Under the pieces are notes generated by a model. The model saw only the letters and a program-made list of their open reading frames with translations, was not told the DNA's origin and searched no databases. A stretch of DNA of 64,000 nt, from assembly GCF_016864555.1 (NCBI RefSeq), contig NZ_CP044011.1:2933501-2997500 (forward strand), in the 5' to 3' direction. Positions 46,485-56,674 of this stretch are shown piece after piece (the first letter of the stretch is position 1; each line of letters begins with the position of its first letter). Made by a program: the position numbers and the translations under genes. This stretch comes from Sinorhizobium sp. BG8. Its GTDB lineage: Bacteria > Pseudomonadota > Alphaproteobacteria > Rhizobiales > Rhizobiaceae.

Positions 46485-46979
46485 TCAGCCGTCGAAACCC
46501 GGATGATAGGAAACCTCGCCCCCCTCGTAAATTGGTGAAAACGCCACACGCATGAAATACTGTGGCGGCACTCCCGGATAGGTGAAGGCAGGGTCATTCG
46601 CGAACCCGAAGCGCTCGTAATAGGCGGGATTGCCCGCCAATACACAGCCTTCGGCACCGTCTGCACGCAGTCTCGAAAGCCCTTCTTCGACGAGGGCGCT
46701 GCCAATGCCCTGGCGTTGCCGTGCGGGGGCGACCGACAGTGGTCCGAGGCCGTACCACCCGCGATGCTTTCCATCGATCGCGACCGGCGAAAACGCGACA
46801 TGCCCGACGATTTCGCCGTCGATTTCCGCCACAAGCGAGAGCGTCAGGGCATCGGCCTCGCGAAGGCGATCGATGATGAAAGGCTCGGTGCCGCTGCTGT
46901 AGGGATGGCCAGCGAAGGCAGCCGCCGTCAATGCGTGAATCGGGGCAATGTCGGCCGGGCGTTCCGTACGGATGATCAT
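46485..46979 (-). CDS. GNAT family N-acetyltransferase
   Basis: 164 residues. The acetyl-CoA-binding motif A is V-A-P-A-R-Q-R-Q-G-I-G-S-A-L-V, preceded by the beta4 strand G-L-G-P-L-S. This YhbS-like type also shows Y-Y-E-R-F-G-F near residue 120. Its start overlaps the glmS stop (ATGA), so it is translationally coupled to glmS. A link to amino-sugar acetylation is tempting but not shown; GlmU already supplies that activity. Confidence 0.88.
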   Translation of the reverse strand: MIIRTERPADIAPIHALTAAAFAGHPYSSGTEPFIIDRLREADALTLSLVAEIDGEIVGHVAFSPVAIDGKHRGWYGLGPLSVAPARQRQGIGSALVEEGLSRLRADGAEGCVLAGNPAYYERFGFANDPAFTYPGVPPQYFMRVAFSPIYEGGEVSYHPGFDG

Positions 46980-48802
46980 TCGACGGTGACCGACTTTGCG
47001 AGATTGCGCGGTTGGTCGACGTCGGTCCCCATGAAAACGGCCGTGTGATAGGCAAGAAGCTGGATGGGCAGCGAGTATATCATCGGGGAGATGATCTCTC
47101 CTACGTTCGGCAGAACGATGGTCGCCATCGTCGGAAGCTTGGATGCCCTTGCTCCGTCCTCGTCGGTGATCAGGATGATCCGCCCGCCGCGTGCCGCCAC
47201 TTCCTGCATGTTCGACACCGTCTTCTCATAGAAGCGGTCGAAAGGCGCAATGACGATCACGGGCATGTTTTCATCGATGAGCGCTATCGGTCCATGCTTG
47301 AGCTCGCCGGCCGCATAGCCTTCGGCGTGGATGTAGGAAATTTCCTTGAGCTTGAGCGCCCCTTCCATCGCCAGCGGGTAGCTTGTCCCGCGGCCGAGGT
47401 AGAGCACATCGCGGCACTTCGAGAGTTCCCGGGCCAGATGCTCGATTGTCGGCTGGATGCTGTTCAGGACCGAGCTCATGATGCGCGGCATCTCGGCAAG
47501 CTGGCGGACAAGCTCCTGCTCTTCTGCCTGGCTGACCGTCCCCCGCGCCCTGCCCGCGGCAATGGCGAGCGCCGCCAGCACGGAGAGCTGGCAGGTAAAG
47601 GCCTTGGTGGAGGCAACGCCAATCTCGGGCCCCGCAAGGATGGGGAAGACCGCGTCGGATTCACGGGCGATCGTCGATTCGCGCACGTTTACGACTGCGC
47701 CAATCTTCAGGCCGTTCTCGCGGCAGTAGCGCAGCGAGGCGAGCGTATCGGCCGTCTCGCCGGACTGCGAGATGAAGAGCGCAGCAGACGCCGGATTCAA
47801 CGGAATCTCCCGGTAGCGGAACTCGGAGGCGACATCGATCTCGACCGGCAGGCGGGCGTAGCGCTCGAACCAGTACTTGCCTACGAGGCCAGCAAGGTAG
47901 GCCGTGCCGCAGGCCGAAATCGCAAGGCTCGGAACGGTAGCAAAATCGATATCATCTGTTCCAGCCTTCGCGCGGTGCTCGATGAAGTCGACATAGTGGC
48001 TGAGCGCGTGCGAGACCACTTCCGGCTGCTCATAGATTTCCTTTTCCATGAAGTGCCGGTGGTTGCCCTTGTCGATCATGTAGGCCGCCGCCTGCGAAAC
48101 CTGCCGGGGTCGCTCGACGCGATTTCCCTCCAGGTCGAAGACATAAGCCCCGTCCCGGCCGATAACCGCCCAGTCGCCGTCCGTCAGGTAGCTGATCTCG
48201 TTGGTGAAGGGTGCAAGAGCGATCGCATCCGAACCGAGGAACATTTCGCCCCGTCCGTAGCCGATCGCAAGCGGCGGTCCGCTGCGGGCGGCCATGATCG
48301 TAGAGGGATCATCCTCGAACATAACGGCGAGCGCATAAGCCCCACGGACGCGCCGCAGCATGGTGTGCATCGCCTCGCGTCGGCCAAGACCGTCGCGGCG
48401 GAGCTTGGCAAGCAGCTGCGCGACAACCTCGGTATCGGTCTGCGTGTGGAATTCCGCGCCGCCGGCGAGCAGCTCGTCCTTGATCTCCGAAAAATTCTCG
48501 ATGATGCCATTGTGGACGACGGCTACGCCATCAGTGAAGTGCGGGTGGGCATTTGCTTCCGTCGGCGCGCCATGCGTGGCCCAGCGCGTGTGTGCAATGC
48601 CGGTCGTCCCGTCGAGCGGCTGTTCGTCGAGCCTCTTCTCCAGATTGAAGAGTTTGCCTTCCGCACGCCGCCGCTCGAGCTTGCCCGATACGATCGTGGC
48701 GACACCGGCCGAATCATAACCGCGGTACTCCAGCCTCCGGAGGGCGTCCACAAGCCTCGGCGCCACCGGCTGATTTCCGACAATACCCACAATTCCGCAC
48801 AT
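46976..48802 (-). CDS. glmS: Glutamine-fructose-6-phosphate aminotransferase (isomerizing)
   Basis: 608 residues. Makes glucosamine-6-phosphate for peptidoglycan and lipid A. N-terminal glutaminase domain with nucleophile Cys in M-C-G-I-V-G-I and H-T-R-W-A-T-H-G. Two SIS domains follow: S-A-C-G-T-A-Y, S-Q-S-G-E-T-A-D-T, and G-R-G-T-S-Y-P-L-A-M-E-G-A-L-K-L-K-E-I. The C-terminus P-R-N-L-A-K-S-V-T-V-E is the family end. It is 118 bases after glmU on the same strand. Confidence 0.96.
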   Translation of the reverse strand: MCGIVGIVGNQPVAPRLVDALRRLEYRGYDSAGVATIVSGKLERRRAEGKLFNLEKRLDEQPLDGTTGIAHTRWATHGAPTEANAHPHFTDGVAVVHNGIIENFSEIKDELLAGGAEFHTQTDTEVVAQLLAKLRRDGLGRREAMHTMLRRVRGAYALAVMFEDDPSTIMAARSGPPLAIGYGRGEMFLGSDAIALAPFTNEISYLTDGDWAVIGRDGAYVFDLEGNRVERPRQVSQAAAYMIDKGNHRHFMEKEIYEQPEVVSHALSHYVDFIEHRAKAGTDDIDFATVPSLAISACGTAYLAGLVGKYWFERYARLPVEIDVASEFRYREIPLNPASAALFISQSGETADTLASLRYCRENGLKIGAVVNVRESTIARESDAVFPILAGPEIGVASTKAFTCQLSVLAALAIAAGRARGTVSQAEEQELVRQLAEMPRIMSSVLNSIQPTIEHLARELSKCRDVLYLGRGTSYPLAMEGALKLKEISYIHAEGYAAGELKHGPIALIDENMPVIVIAPFDRFYEKTVSNMQEVAARGGRIILITDEDGARASKLPTMATIVLPNVGEIISPMIYSLPIQLLAYHTAVFMGTDVDQPRNLAKSVTVE

Positions 48803-48850
48803 GTCTGCCCCGCTTCCTCAAGCCTCTTTCGGCCTTTGGTAGAGATTTTT

Positions 48851-48902
48851 GGCCGGAGCGCAATCATCCGGCCCGTCACTTTCGATTTCACGCGTTAACG
48901 CG
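48851..48902 (-). other. Inverted repeats between glmU and glmS
   Basis: Within the 118-base spacer, GGCCGGA and TCCGGCC (48851-48873) can form a 7-bp hairpin, and CGCGTTAACGCG (48891-48902) is a perfect palindrome. Neither is followed by a T-run, so this looks more like a processing or regulatory element of the glmUS mRNA than a terminator. In enterics the glmUS mRNA is cut between the genes; whether this happens here is unknown. Confidence 0.4.
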
Positions 48903-48920
48903 TCAACAAACCGCCCTAAC

Positions 48921-50300
48921 CTATTCGGCGGCTTTCTTTTTGGCGGCCTTGATCGCAAGGCTGCGCTCGCGGATCAGCCTGGCCCGACCCTCCTTGTTCT
49001 CCTGCCGGGCACGGCCGAAGGCCACTGCATCATCGGGCACGTTGACCGTGACCACGCTTCCGGAAGCCACATAGGCGCCATTCCCGATCTCGACGGGAGC
49101 AACCAGCGCGGAATTCGAGCCGATGAACGCGTCCTCTCCAATCCGTGTTATGTGCTTGTTTATGCCGTCATAGTTGCAGGTGATGGTTCCGGCCCCGATG
49201 TTGCTTCTCGCGCCGATGAAGGCATCACCGATATAGGTCAGGTGGTTGACCTTCGCCCCTTCTCCGATGCTCGCCTGCTTCACCTCGCAGAAATTGCCTA
49301 CCTTCGAGCCGGCGCCGAGATCGGCACCGGGCCGCAGGCGCGCATAAGGCCCGACAGACGCACCGCTGCGCACGATCGCGCCCTCCAGATGAGAGAACGC
49401 ATGCACGACCGCACCGCTTTCCACGATCACACCCGGTCCGAACACGACGTTCGGCTCGATGGTCACGTCACGGCCGATCTGAGTATCGAATGACAGGAAG
49501 ACAGTCTCCGGCGCAATCATCGACACGCCGTCCAGCATGAGTTCGAGCCGTTTGCGCTCCTGCCAGAGCCGCTCGATGAAGGCGAGCTCAGCCCGTGTGT
49601 TGCAGCCCGTCAGCTCCTCCTCGGGAGCCTCCACGGCGATGGCTTTGCCACCCTCTGACCGGACGATTTCCACGAGGTCCGTCAGGTAGTATTCGCCCTT
49701 CACGTTGTCGTTGCCGATCTTGTCGAGCCATTCGAGCGCCCGGCGCCCGTTGATCGCCATCAGACCGCCATTGCAGTAGGCGATGGCGCGCTCCGCTTCG
49801 GTGGCATCCTTGTGCTCGCGGATTGCCACCAGCTCGCCGTTCTCCACGATAAGCCGCCCATAGCCGCTCGGATCCTGCGCCATGAAGCCGATGACGACGA
49901 CATCGTTGCCCGCGCGCAGTTTTTCACGCGCAGCGTTCAGCGGTCCGTCCGTGATGAGCGGTGTATCTCCGAAGATGACCAGCACATCGTCATAGCCGCT
50001 GGCGATCGCCTCGCGCGCGGCGAGAGCCGCGTTCGCAGTGCCGAGCCGCTCCTTCTGGATGTAGGTGGAAACATTGATGGACGGGTTCTTGGCTGCGGTG
50101 GCCACTTTCTCGGCATCACGTCCGAGAACCAGTGCGACATCGTCGATTCCGGCGGTCGCAAGGGCATCTACGACATGCGCAATCATGGGCTTGTTGCCGA
50201 TCGGATGCAGGACTTTTGACATCGACGACTTCATCCGCGTGCTTTCACCGGCGGCCAGGATGACCGCCAGGCAACTGCGCTTCGTCTCGGTATTCTGCAT
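48921..50300 (-). CDS. glmU: Bifunctional N-acetylglucosamine-1-phosphate uridyltransferase / glucosamine-1-phosphate acetyltransferase
   Basis: 459 residues from ATG 50300 (M-Q-N-T-E-T-K-R-S); the frame is open much further upstream, through the neighbouring gene, but this start fits the family. The uridyltransferase domain opens [12 protein letters not shown] with G-T-A-N-A and F-G-D-T-P-L. The C-terminal left-handed beta-helix (about 255-440) has hexapeptide repeats and the catalytic His/Lys region E-V-K-Q-A. It ends in a Lys/Ala-rich tail. Makes UDP-GlcNAc from the product of GlmS (through GlmM). Lies between the Na/Pi gene and glmS. Confidence 0.95.
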   Translation of the reverse strand: MQNTETKRSCLAVILAAGESTRMKSSMSKVLHPIGNKPMIAHVVDALATAGIDDVALVLGRDAEKVATAAKNPSINVSTYIQKERLGTANAALAAREAIASGYDDVLVIFGDTPLITDGPLNAAREKLRAGNDVVVIGFMAQDPSGYGRLIVENGELVAIREHKDATEAERAIAYCNGGLMAINGRRALEWLDKIGNDNVKGEYYLTDLVEIVRSEGGKAIAVEAPEEELTGCNTRAELAFIERLWQERKRLELMLDGVSMIAPETVFLSFDTQIGRDVTIEPNVVFGPGVIVESGAVVHAFSHLEGAIVRSGASVGPYARLRPGADLGAGSKVGNFCEVKQASIGEGAKVNHLTYIGDAFIGARSNIGAGTITCNYDGINKHITRIGEDAFIGSNSALVAPVEIGNGAYVASGSVVTVNVPDDAVAFGRARQENKEGRARLIRERSLAIKAAKKKAAE

Positions 50301-50380
50301 TCCATTCCCCTGTCTGCAATCGAAGTGACGCACCAATAGCAGTTCGCACTGCCGGGAGACAAAGGGATTTGTGAAGCACC

Positions 50381-52027
50381 CTATTCCGTCCGGCGCAGGC
50401 GGCTCTCGATAAGCTGCCCGCCTTCGTCGAGGATGGGATGGGCAACGGAGACGAGATGGGCGTTGATACGCTTGAGGTCGCGCAGTATGTCGAGATGAAG
50501 AGAGCTCGTCTGCAGGCTGTCGAGCCGCCCGTCCCGCAGCCGCTCCAGATGTCTTTCGGAAGACATCTTCTCCATCCGCCGGACGTCGACCTTCACCTGC
50601 ATCATCTGCCGCGCGAGCTCGCCGTCGCGGGAAACGAATATGGTCTGGGCAATTCGCAGGTTCTCGATCGTGAGGTTGAAGAGCCCGCTCAGCTCCTGGT
50701 AGCCGTCGACGGAGAACATCAGCCCGTTGGTGATCTTCTTGCGCACCTGTTCCTGGAGGCTCTTCTCGATGATATCCCCGGCGTGCTCTAGGTTGATCGC
50801 ATAGTCGATGATGACGATCGAGCGTGCCGAATTCTCCTCGCTTAGGCCGTGCCTCCCGAGCCGGGAAAGGTAGATCTTCACCTCCTGCTGAAGCTGGTCG
50901 ACCTGCTTTTCGAGGGAGACCACATCCTTGAGCTCCTTGAGGTCGTTGGACGTGAATGCCTTCATCGTCCGCACTAGCATCGATTCGATGAGATCGCCGA
51001 CACGGAGCACCTCTCGGGTGGCCCCCGCGAGCGCCACGACTGGATTGGCGAACGCCGTCTCGTCGAGGTAGCGTGGCCCGGTGTCGTTTTTCGTGTCGTT
51101 CGGAATGAGGCGTTCCATCAATTTGGACAGGGGCGACGACAGCGGCCAGAAGAGGATGGCGGCGCCAACGTTGAAGGCGAGATGCACGTCGACCGGAAGT
51201 TTCGCCTGCGGAATCGGCAAGGCGCCCAGCAGCGCCGCGAATTGATCCGCCAGGGGCAGGACGAGCAGACATCCGATTGCTCTGACGACGAGGTTGCCGA
51301 TCGTCACGCGGCGCACCGAAGCGGGTGCACGCATCGTCGCGACAACCGGCGGTATGGCGCCGCCGAGATTCGCTCCCAGAACCAGGATCACTGTAAGCGC
51401 GGGCGCAAGATTGCCGGTTCCCGAAAGTGAAAGGATCAGGACGACCACGGCAAGGCTTGAAGAGGAGATGAAGGCAAGAACCGTGGAAAAGGCGAGCGCC
51501 ACGGGCCATGCGTCCGAAAGCAGTCCAAGGAATGCAGCAAGTGCCGGCGATTGCCGCATCGGCTCGGTCGCAAGCGACAGGAGATGCAGGGAGAGCAGCA
51601 TGAGCCCGATGCCTGTGATGGCCCTGCCCGCTCCGTGCCGTGCGGTCGAAGGTCCGGACTTGTAAATGGCAACACCCAAGAGGATGAACAACGGAGACAA
51701 CCATTCGATGCCGGTTGCGACGATCCATGCCGTCACGGCCGTGCCGACGTTGGCACCGAGCAGCACAACCTGCGCCATGCGTGGCCTGACGAGGCCCCGC
51801 TCCACGAATGACGCCGTCATGAGGGCTGTGGCCGTCGAGCTCTGCAGGGCGAGCGTCGCAGCGAGGCCGGCGATGAACGAGCGCAGGCGTCCCTTGGTGC
51901 CGAGAGCGAGGCCCGAACGCAGCCTCGCGCCAAAGGCGTTCGTAACACCGTCTTTCACCTGAGCGAGCCCGAACAGCAGCAATGCGACGGCTCCGAAAAG
52001 GTTGATCATGACGATCGTTGAACTCAC
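50381..52027 (-). CDS. Na+/phosphate cotransporter with C-terminal PhoU-like domain
   Basis: 548 residues from GTG 52027 (then [12 protein letters not shown]), chosen because GGTGGGA precedes it and the family begins there; ATG 52054 is the alternative. Two Na/Pi-cotransporter repeats with the Q-S-S-T-A-T and S-S-S-S-L-A signatures and about eight membrane segments lie in residues 1-310. A PhoU-like four-helix region follows (about 335-540; [12 protein letters not shown] and [12 protein letters not shown]). Inner membrane, likely phosphate or phosphonate uptake. It precedes glmU by 80 bases. Confidence 0.87.
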   Translation of the reverse strand: MSSTIVMINLFGAVALLLFGLAQVKDGVTNAFGARLRSGLALGTKGRLRSFIAGLAATLALQSSTATALMTASFVERGLVRPRMAQVVLLGANVGTAVTAWIVATGIEWLSPLFILLGVAIYKSGPSTARHGAGRAITGIGLMLLSLHLLSLATEPMRQSPALAAFLGLLSDAWPVALAFSTVLAFISSSSLAVVVLILSLSGTGNLAPALTVILVLGANLGGAIPPVVATMRAPASVRRVTIGNLVVRAIGCLLVLPLADQFAALLGALPIPQAKLPVDVHLAFNVGAAILFWPLSSPLSKLMERLIPNDTKNDTGPRYLDETAFANPVVALAGATREVLRVGDLIESMLVRTMKAFTSNDLKELKDVVSLEKQVDQLQQEVKIYLSRLGRHGLSEENSARSIVIIDYAINLEHAGDIIEKSLQEQVRKKITNGLMFSVDGYQELSGLFNLTIENLRIAQTIFVSRDGELARQMMQVKVDVRRMEKMSSERHLERLRDGRLDSLQTSSLHLDILRDLKRINAHLVSVAHPILDEGGQLIESRLRRTE

Positions 52028-52415
52028 TGCCGTCCCACCCTGTTGCCGCTCCATCGAGCGCGATACTCTTTAAATCGAAGCCAGTGCCCGCCCTTGGTCA
52101 GACGTGCTCCGGTGTTCTTGCGGCATGATACAGGCTGAGTGGCATCGATGCGGCCAGAATCTCTCAATTATTTCAGAAAAAAATTGTTTGCCGACGAAAT
52201 AATCCGTCAGGCCGTGGCCAGTTTGCGCCAACGTCCAGCGAATCGCATGCGAGGGCTTCGTCATCGGGCGGGAAAAGCAGGCCTCCCGGGCATCGCTAGG
52301 GACCCACTCGAACCGGTTGTCTTTGTGCGAACGGCATACTTCAATTCCGATAGACTTTCCGTTAAGAGACGGTTTCCGCCCAGCCGCTGGCTGCTGAACC
52401 AAGGAATGCTTGAAG
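52028..52415. other. 388-base divergent gap without a supported gene
   Basis: Between the Na/Pi cotransporter and ppiD. Open frames exist on both strands but they run into or across ppiD and resemble nothing. The stretch 52160-52200 is AT-rich (A-run and T-run) and may hold promoters for the two divergent genes. Confidence 0.45.
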
Positions 52416-54305
52416 ATGCTCGAAACCCTGAGACGCGGCGCCCAGACTTGGGTCGCCAAAGCCCTGATGATCATTCTGGTCGTCTCCTTCGGCATCTGGG
52501 GCATATCGAGTTCCCTCGTGACGGCTGTGTCGAACTCCGTCGTGACGGTTGGCGATGTCAGTGTGTCCCCCACGGACTTCCGGCTTGCCTATGAGCGTCA
52601 GGTCGCCACGTTGTCGCAGCGTTTCGGGACGCGTCTGACGCGTGAACAGGCTCGCGCATTCGGCGTCGAGAACCAGGTCTTTGCTGAACTCGTTGCAGGG
52701 GCGACGCTCGACCAGCTTTCGCAGGACATGAACCTTGGCCTCTCCGAGGGCCGACTGGCACAGCTGATCGCCGACGATCCGGCGTTCCGCGGCGTCAACG
52801 GTCAGTTCGACCGCCTCGCCTTCTCGAGCACCCTGCGCAATGCCGGTCTTCGCGAGAACGACTACATCACCAACCGCAGCCAGGTGGCGGTCCGCAGCCA
52901 GATCGTCGAGGCGGTATCCGACGGCTACAAGGCGCCGGCAATCCTCACCGACGCGCTTCGCCAATACCGAAACGAAGCCCGCTCCGTCGATTACCTGCTC
53001 CTCAGCAACGCCAACATTGACGCGGTCAAGGCGCCGGCTGACGACGTGCTTGCACCCTGGTTCGAAGCCAATAAGGCAAAGTACAGGGCGCCCGAGTTTC
53101 GCAAGGTTGTCTACGTCACCCTCGAAGACAAGGACCTCGCCGATCCTTCGGCCATCACCGACGACATGGTGCGTGAGGAGTACGAGAGGACGAAGGACAA
53201 GTATCGGACGGCGGAGACCCGCACGATCGAGCAGCTTGCCTTCAAGGATCGCGCAGCTGCGGATGCGGCCGCGACGAAGCTTGCCGCCGGCACGAGTTTC
53301 GATGACATCGTCAAGGCCGAGGGCAAGACCTCCTCGGACGTCCTTCTCGGAGACTTCACGAAGGATCGCGTTCCGGATCCGCAGTTTGCCGACCCGGCTT
53401 TCGCCGTGGCGGCCGAAGGTGCCACGACACCGGTTGTGGAAGGCGCGTTCGGGCCGGTCATCCTGCGCGTGAGCAACATCCGTCCCGAGACGACGAAGAC
53501 CCTGGACGAAGTCAAGGGCGATCTTCGCAACGAGCTTGCCCTTTCCGAGGCAAGTGACGGCATCATCTCGGTTCACGACAAGTTCGAGGACGCCCGGGCG
53601 ACCGGCGCCACGGTCGCAGAGGCTGCCGACCAGTTGAGGCTCAAGGCAGTTACAATCGAAGCCATCGACAGCACGGGTAAGAACCCGGCCGGTGAGGACG
53701 TCGCAAGCATCCCCGAGGAGGCTGCACTGCTCGCCGAAGTGTTCAAGACGGACGTCGGCATGGAGGCCTCCACGGTCAATCTCGGTCGCGACGGCTACAT
53801 CTGGTTCGAGGTTCTGGATGTCCAGCCCGAACGGGATCGTACGCTCGACGAAGTTCGCGATCGCGTCATTGCCGACTGGACGGCGGAACAGCAGCGCACT
53901 GCGCTTGCCGCCAAGGCCAAGGAGCTTGTAGAGCGGGTGACCAAGGGCGCGAAGCTCGCCGACATCGCCGGAGAAATGGGCCTCACGGTCGAAACAAAGG
54001 CCGGTTTGACCCGCGGCACCCAGGATCCGGTATTGAGCCCGGCCGCCGTCTCTGCCGCCTTCGGTGGTCCCGTCGGGCATGTGGCCGCCGCAGCCGGAGG
54101 CGATGGCGAAGGTCAGATCCTCCTTCAGGTGACGGACGTCAACTCCCAGGCCGTGCCTGACGCGCTTTCGAATGCCGAACAGCAGATCGAGGCTGTTGCC
54201 CGTGCCAGCGGCGACGACATCCTGGATCAGATAGTCAACGCGCTCCAGGCCTCCTACGGCGTTTCGATCAATCGGACGCTTGCCGAGCAGGTGATCAGCC
54301 AGTAG
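52416..54305 (+). CDS. ppiD: PpiD/SurA-type periplasmic peptidyl-prolyl isomerase
   Basis: 629 residues from ATG 52416 (M-L-E-T-L-R-R-G-A-Q-T-W); a TTG 6 bases earlier is possible. One N-terminal membrane anchor (A-L-M-I-I-L-V-V-S-F-G-I-W-G-I) places the rest in the periplasm. A SurA-N-like chaperone region (V-G-D-V-S-V-S-P-T-D-F) is followed by a parvulin-type domain around residues 265-360 (A-A-A-T-K-L-A-A-G-T-S-F-D-D-I) and long helical segments. It helps fold outer-membrane proteins leaving the Sec translocon. It is 27 bases before trpD, a conserved order in Rhizobiales. Confidence 0.9.
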   Translation: MLETLRRGAQTWVAKALMIILVVSFGIWGISSSLVTAVSNSVVTVGDVSVSPTDFRLAYERQVATLSQRFGTRLTREQARAFGVENQVFAELVAGATLDQLSQDMNLGLSEGRLAQLIADDPAFRGVNGQFDRLAFSSTLRNAGLRENDYITNRSQVAVRSQIVEAVSDGYKAPAILTDALRQYRNEARSVDYLLLSNANIDAVKAPADDVLAPWFEANKAKYRAPEFRKVVYVTLEDKDLADPSAITDDMVREEYERTKDKYRTAETRTIEQLAFKDRAAADAAATKLAAGTSFDDIVKAEGKTSSDVLLGDFTKDRVPDPQFADPAFAVAAEGATTPVVEGAFGPVILRVSNIRPETTKTLDEVKGDLRNELALSEASDGIISVHDKFEDARATGATVAEAADQLRLKAVTIEAIDSTGKNPAGEDVASIPEEAALLAEVFKTDVGMEASTVNLGRDGYIWFEVLDVQPERDRTLDEVRDRVIADWTAEQQRTALAAKAKELVERVTKGAKLADIAGEMGLTVETKAGLTRGTQDPVLSPAAVSAAFGGPVGHVAAAAGGDGEGQILLQVTDVNSQAVPDALSNAEQQIEAVARASGDDILDQIVNALQASYGVSINRTLAEQVISQ

Positions 54306-54332
54306 CCAGACAACGAGGAAGCCAAAGCGCAC

Positions 54333-55348
54333 ATGTCCGACCTGAAACCCTATATCGCCAAGGTCGCCGGCCGCACGCCGCTCAACCGCGATGAAGCGCG
54401 CGAAGCCTTCGAGATCATCATGTCGGGTGCGGCGACCCCATCGCAGATCGGCGGCTTCCTCATGGCGCTGCGTGTGCGCGGCGAGACCGTGGACGAGATC
54501 TACGGGGCTGTCGGCTCGATGCGGGCGCGCATGCTGCCCGTCAACGTGCCTTCGGACGCCATCGACATCGTTGGTACGGGGGCGATGGCACCGGCACCTA
54601 CAATATCTCGACGCTTGCCTCGCTCATCGTCGCCGGCGCCGGGGTACCCGTCGCCAAGCACGGCAACCGGGCTCTCAGTTCCAAGGCCGGCACGGCGGAT
54701 GCCCTGTCCTGCCTCGGGGTCAAGCTCGATATCGGCCCGGAGCAGATCTCCCGCTGCATTCAGGAGGCTGGTCTCGGCTTCATGTTCGCAAGCCAGCATC
54801 ATCCCGCCATGAAGCACGTAGGCCCGTCCCGCGTGGAACTCGGCACCCGGACCATATTCAACCTGCTCGGGCCGCTCTCCAACCCCGGTGGGGTCGGCAT
54901 GCAGCTGCTCGGTGTCTACTCCCCGGAATGGCTGCGGCCACTCGCAGAAGTCCTTCGCGATCTTGGATCCAAGCGCGTTTGGGTCGTGCACGGCTCCGGG
55001 CTGGACGAGATCACCACCACGGGCACGACGCAGGTCGTTGCGCTCGAGGATGGTCAGATCAGCAGTTTCGAACTGTCGCCGGCCGACTTCGGACTTGAAC
55101 AGGTCGAGCTCGAAGCCATCCGCGGGGGCGATGGTGCCCATAATGCCCAGGCGCTGCGTGCGGTGCTCGACGGGGCTGACATGCCCTATCGCGACGTTTC
55201 TCTGGCCAATGCGGCCGCCGCGCTTCTGATCGCCGGCAAGGCGGGAAGCCTCGCGGAAGGCATGGAACTTGCGCGCGGCTCGTTGGCAAGCGGCAGTGCG
55301 CGGGCAGCACTCGACCGGCTGATTGCCGTTTCCAACGCGGCAGATTGA
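54333..55348 (+). CDS. trpD: Anthranilate phosphoribosyltransferase, with a frameshift
   Basis: Transfers phosphoribose to anthranilate in tryptophan synthesis. The first 80 or so residues are normal to D-I-V-G-T-G; the next frame continues [10 protein letters not shown], and then [15 protein letters not shown]. The G-run at 54578-54582 has five bases where six are needed. Restored, it is 338 residues with the PRPP motif G-T-G-G-D and [11 protein letters not shown]. Followed by trpC after 15 bases. Confidence 0.92.
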
Positions 55349-55363
55349 AGGTAGGCTTTCCCG

Positions 55364-56179
55364 ATGACCGACATCCTGAAGAAGATCGAAATCTACAAGC
55401 GTGATGAGATCGCCGCCGCCAAGGCTCGGGTCCCCGTCGCAGAGCTCCGCGCCATGGCAAGGGATAGCGAGGCCCCGCGCGGATTTCACGCCAGCTTGCG
55501 GCAGAAGCAGGCCGAGGGCGCGTTCGGCCTGATCGCCGAGATCAAGAAGGCAAGCCCGTCCAAGGGACTGATCCGCCCGGACTTCGACCCGCCGGCGCTC
55601 GCCAAGGCATATGAGGAGGGCGGCGCCGCCTGTCTTTCTGTGCTGACGGATGCTCCGAGCTTCCAGGGTGCGCCGGAATTCCTCACGGCAGCCCGCGCGG
55701 CCTGTGCGCTGCCGGCCCTGCGCAAGGACTTCATGTTCGACAGCTACCAGGTTCTCGAGGCGCGTGCCTGGGGAGCCGATTGTATCCTCCTCATCATGGC
55801 GTCGCTCTCCGACGACGATGCGCGCATGCTCGAGGACGCCGCATTCTCGCTCGGAATGGACGTTCTGGTCGAGGTACACGACGAAGCCGAGATGGAACGC
55901 GGATTGCGCCTCCGTTCGAAGCTTATCGGCATCAACAACCGCAACCTGCGCACCTTCGAAGTCGATCTCGCCGTTTCCGAGCGCCTGTCTAAGATGGTGC
56001 CCGAGGACAAGCTGCTGGTCGGAGAGAGTGGCATCTTCACCCACGCCGACTGCCAGCGTCTCCGGCTATCGGGGATCTCGACGTTCCTCGTCGGAGAGAG
56101 CCTCATGCGCAAGGAGGACGTGGCAGCGGCCACGCGGGAGCTCCTTACAGGTTCTGCTTCCCTGTTGGCGGCGGAGTAA
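55364..56179 (+). CDS. trpC: Indole-3-glycerol phosphate synthase
   Basis: 271 residues. Ring closure of CdRP to indole-glycerol phosphate. TIM barrel with catalytic Lys in I-K-K-A-S-P-S-K-G, Glu and Lys in P-A-L-R-K-D-F-M, Asn in G-I-N-N-R-N-L-x-T-F, and phosphate sites G-E-S-G-I and L-V-G-E-S-L-M. A mono-functional TrpC, not fused to TrpF. moaC follows 3 bases after the stop, so tryptophan and molybdopterin genes share a transcript. Confidence 0.95.
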   Translation: MTDILKKIEIYKRDEIAAAKARVPVAELRAMARDSEAPRGFHASLRQKQAEGAFGLIAEIKKASPSKGLIRPDFDPPALAKAYEEGGAACLSVLTDAPSFQGAPEFLTAARAACALPALRKDFMFDSYQVLEARAWGADCILLIMASLSDDDARMLEDAAFSLGMDVLVEVHDEAEMERGLRLRSKLIGINNRNLRTFEVDLAVSERLSKMVPEDKLLVGESGIFTHADCQRLRLSGISTFLVGESLMRKEDVAAATRELLTGSASLLAAE

Positions 56180-56182
56180 CGA

Positions 56183-56674
56183 ATGTCCGGTCTCACTCAC
56201 ATCGATGCCGCCGGGACGGCGAACATGGTCGACGTGGGGGACAAGACCGAGACGGTCAGGGTGGCTGTCGCGGAAGGCTATGTCCGCATGGCGCCGGAGA
56301 CGCTTTCCCTCATCCGTTCCGGCAATGCCAAAAAAGGCGATGTGATCGGCACGGCACGGCTGGCTGGAATCATGGCCGCCAAGCGCACGTCCGATCTCAT
56401 TCCGCTCTGCCACCCGCTCATGCTGACGAAGGTTGCCGTCGACATCTCGGAAGACCCTGCCCTCCCCGGGCTCAGGGTTGAGGCCATGGCAAAGTTGAGC
56501 GGCCGGACAGGCGTCGAGATGGAAGCGCTCACTGCAGTCAGCGTCGCCTGCCTCACCATCTACGACATGGCCAAGGCCGCGGACCGCGAAATGGAAATCG
56601 GCGGCGTCCGGCTCGTCGAGAAATCCGGGGGACGTTCCGGCGACTATCGCCGCGACGAGACAGCACGCACATGA
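56183..56674 (+). CDS. moaC: Cyclic pyranopterin monophosphate synthase
   Basis: 163 residues. Second step of molybdenum cofactor synthesis. The active-site pieces are intact: [34 protein letters not shown], and the C-terminal Lys of V-E-K-S-G-G. The stop overlaps the moeA start as ATGA. Confidence 0.96.
   Translation: MSGLTHIDAAGTANMVDVGDKTETVRVAVAEGYVRMAPETLSLIRSGNAKKGDVIGTARLAGIMAAKRTSDLIPLCHPLMLTKVAVDISEDPALPGLRVEAMAKLSGRTGVEMEALTAVSVACLTIYDMAKAADREMEIGGVRLVEKSGGRSGDYRRDETART

Noticed and set aside
47012-48898. A 628-codon open frame antisense to glmS
   Set aside because: GC-rich codon use in glmS leaves the opposite strand open; no domain or start signal.
48921-51728. glmU as a 935-residue fusion
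   Set aside because: The N-terminal 476 residues are an out-of-frame reading of the Na/Pi cotransporter gene; glmU starts at ATG 50300.
52070-52594. Open frames on both strands in the gap before ppiD
   Set aside because: They overlap ppiD or its start, lack ribosome sites and resemble nothing.
52362-54332. A 656-codon open frame antisense to ppiD
   Set aside because: Same reason; ppiD has a membrane anchor, family motifs and a conserved link to trpD.
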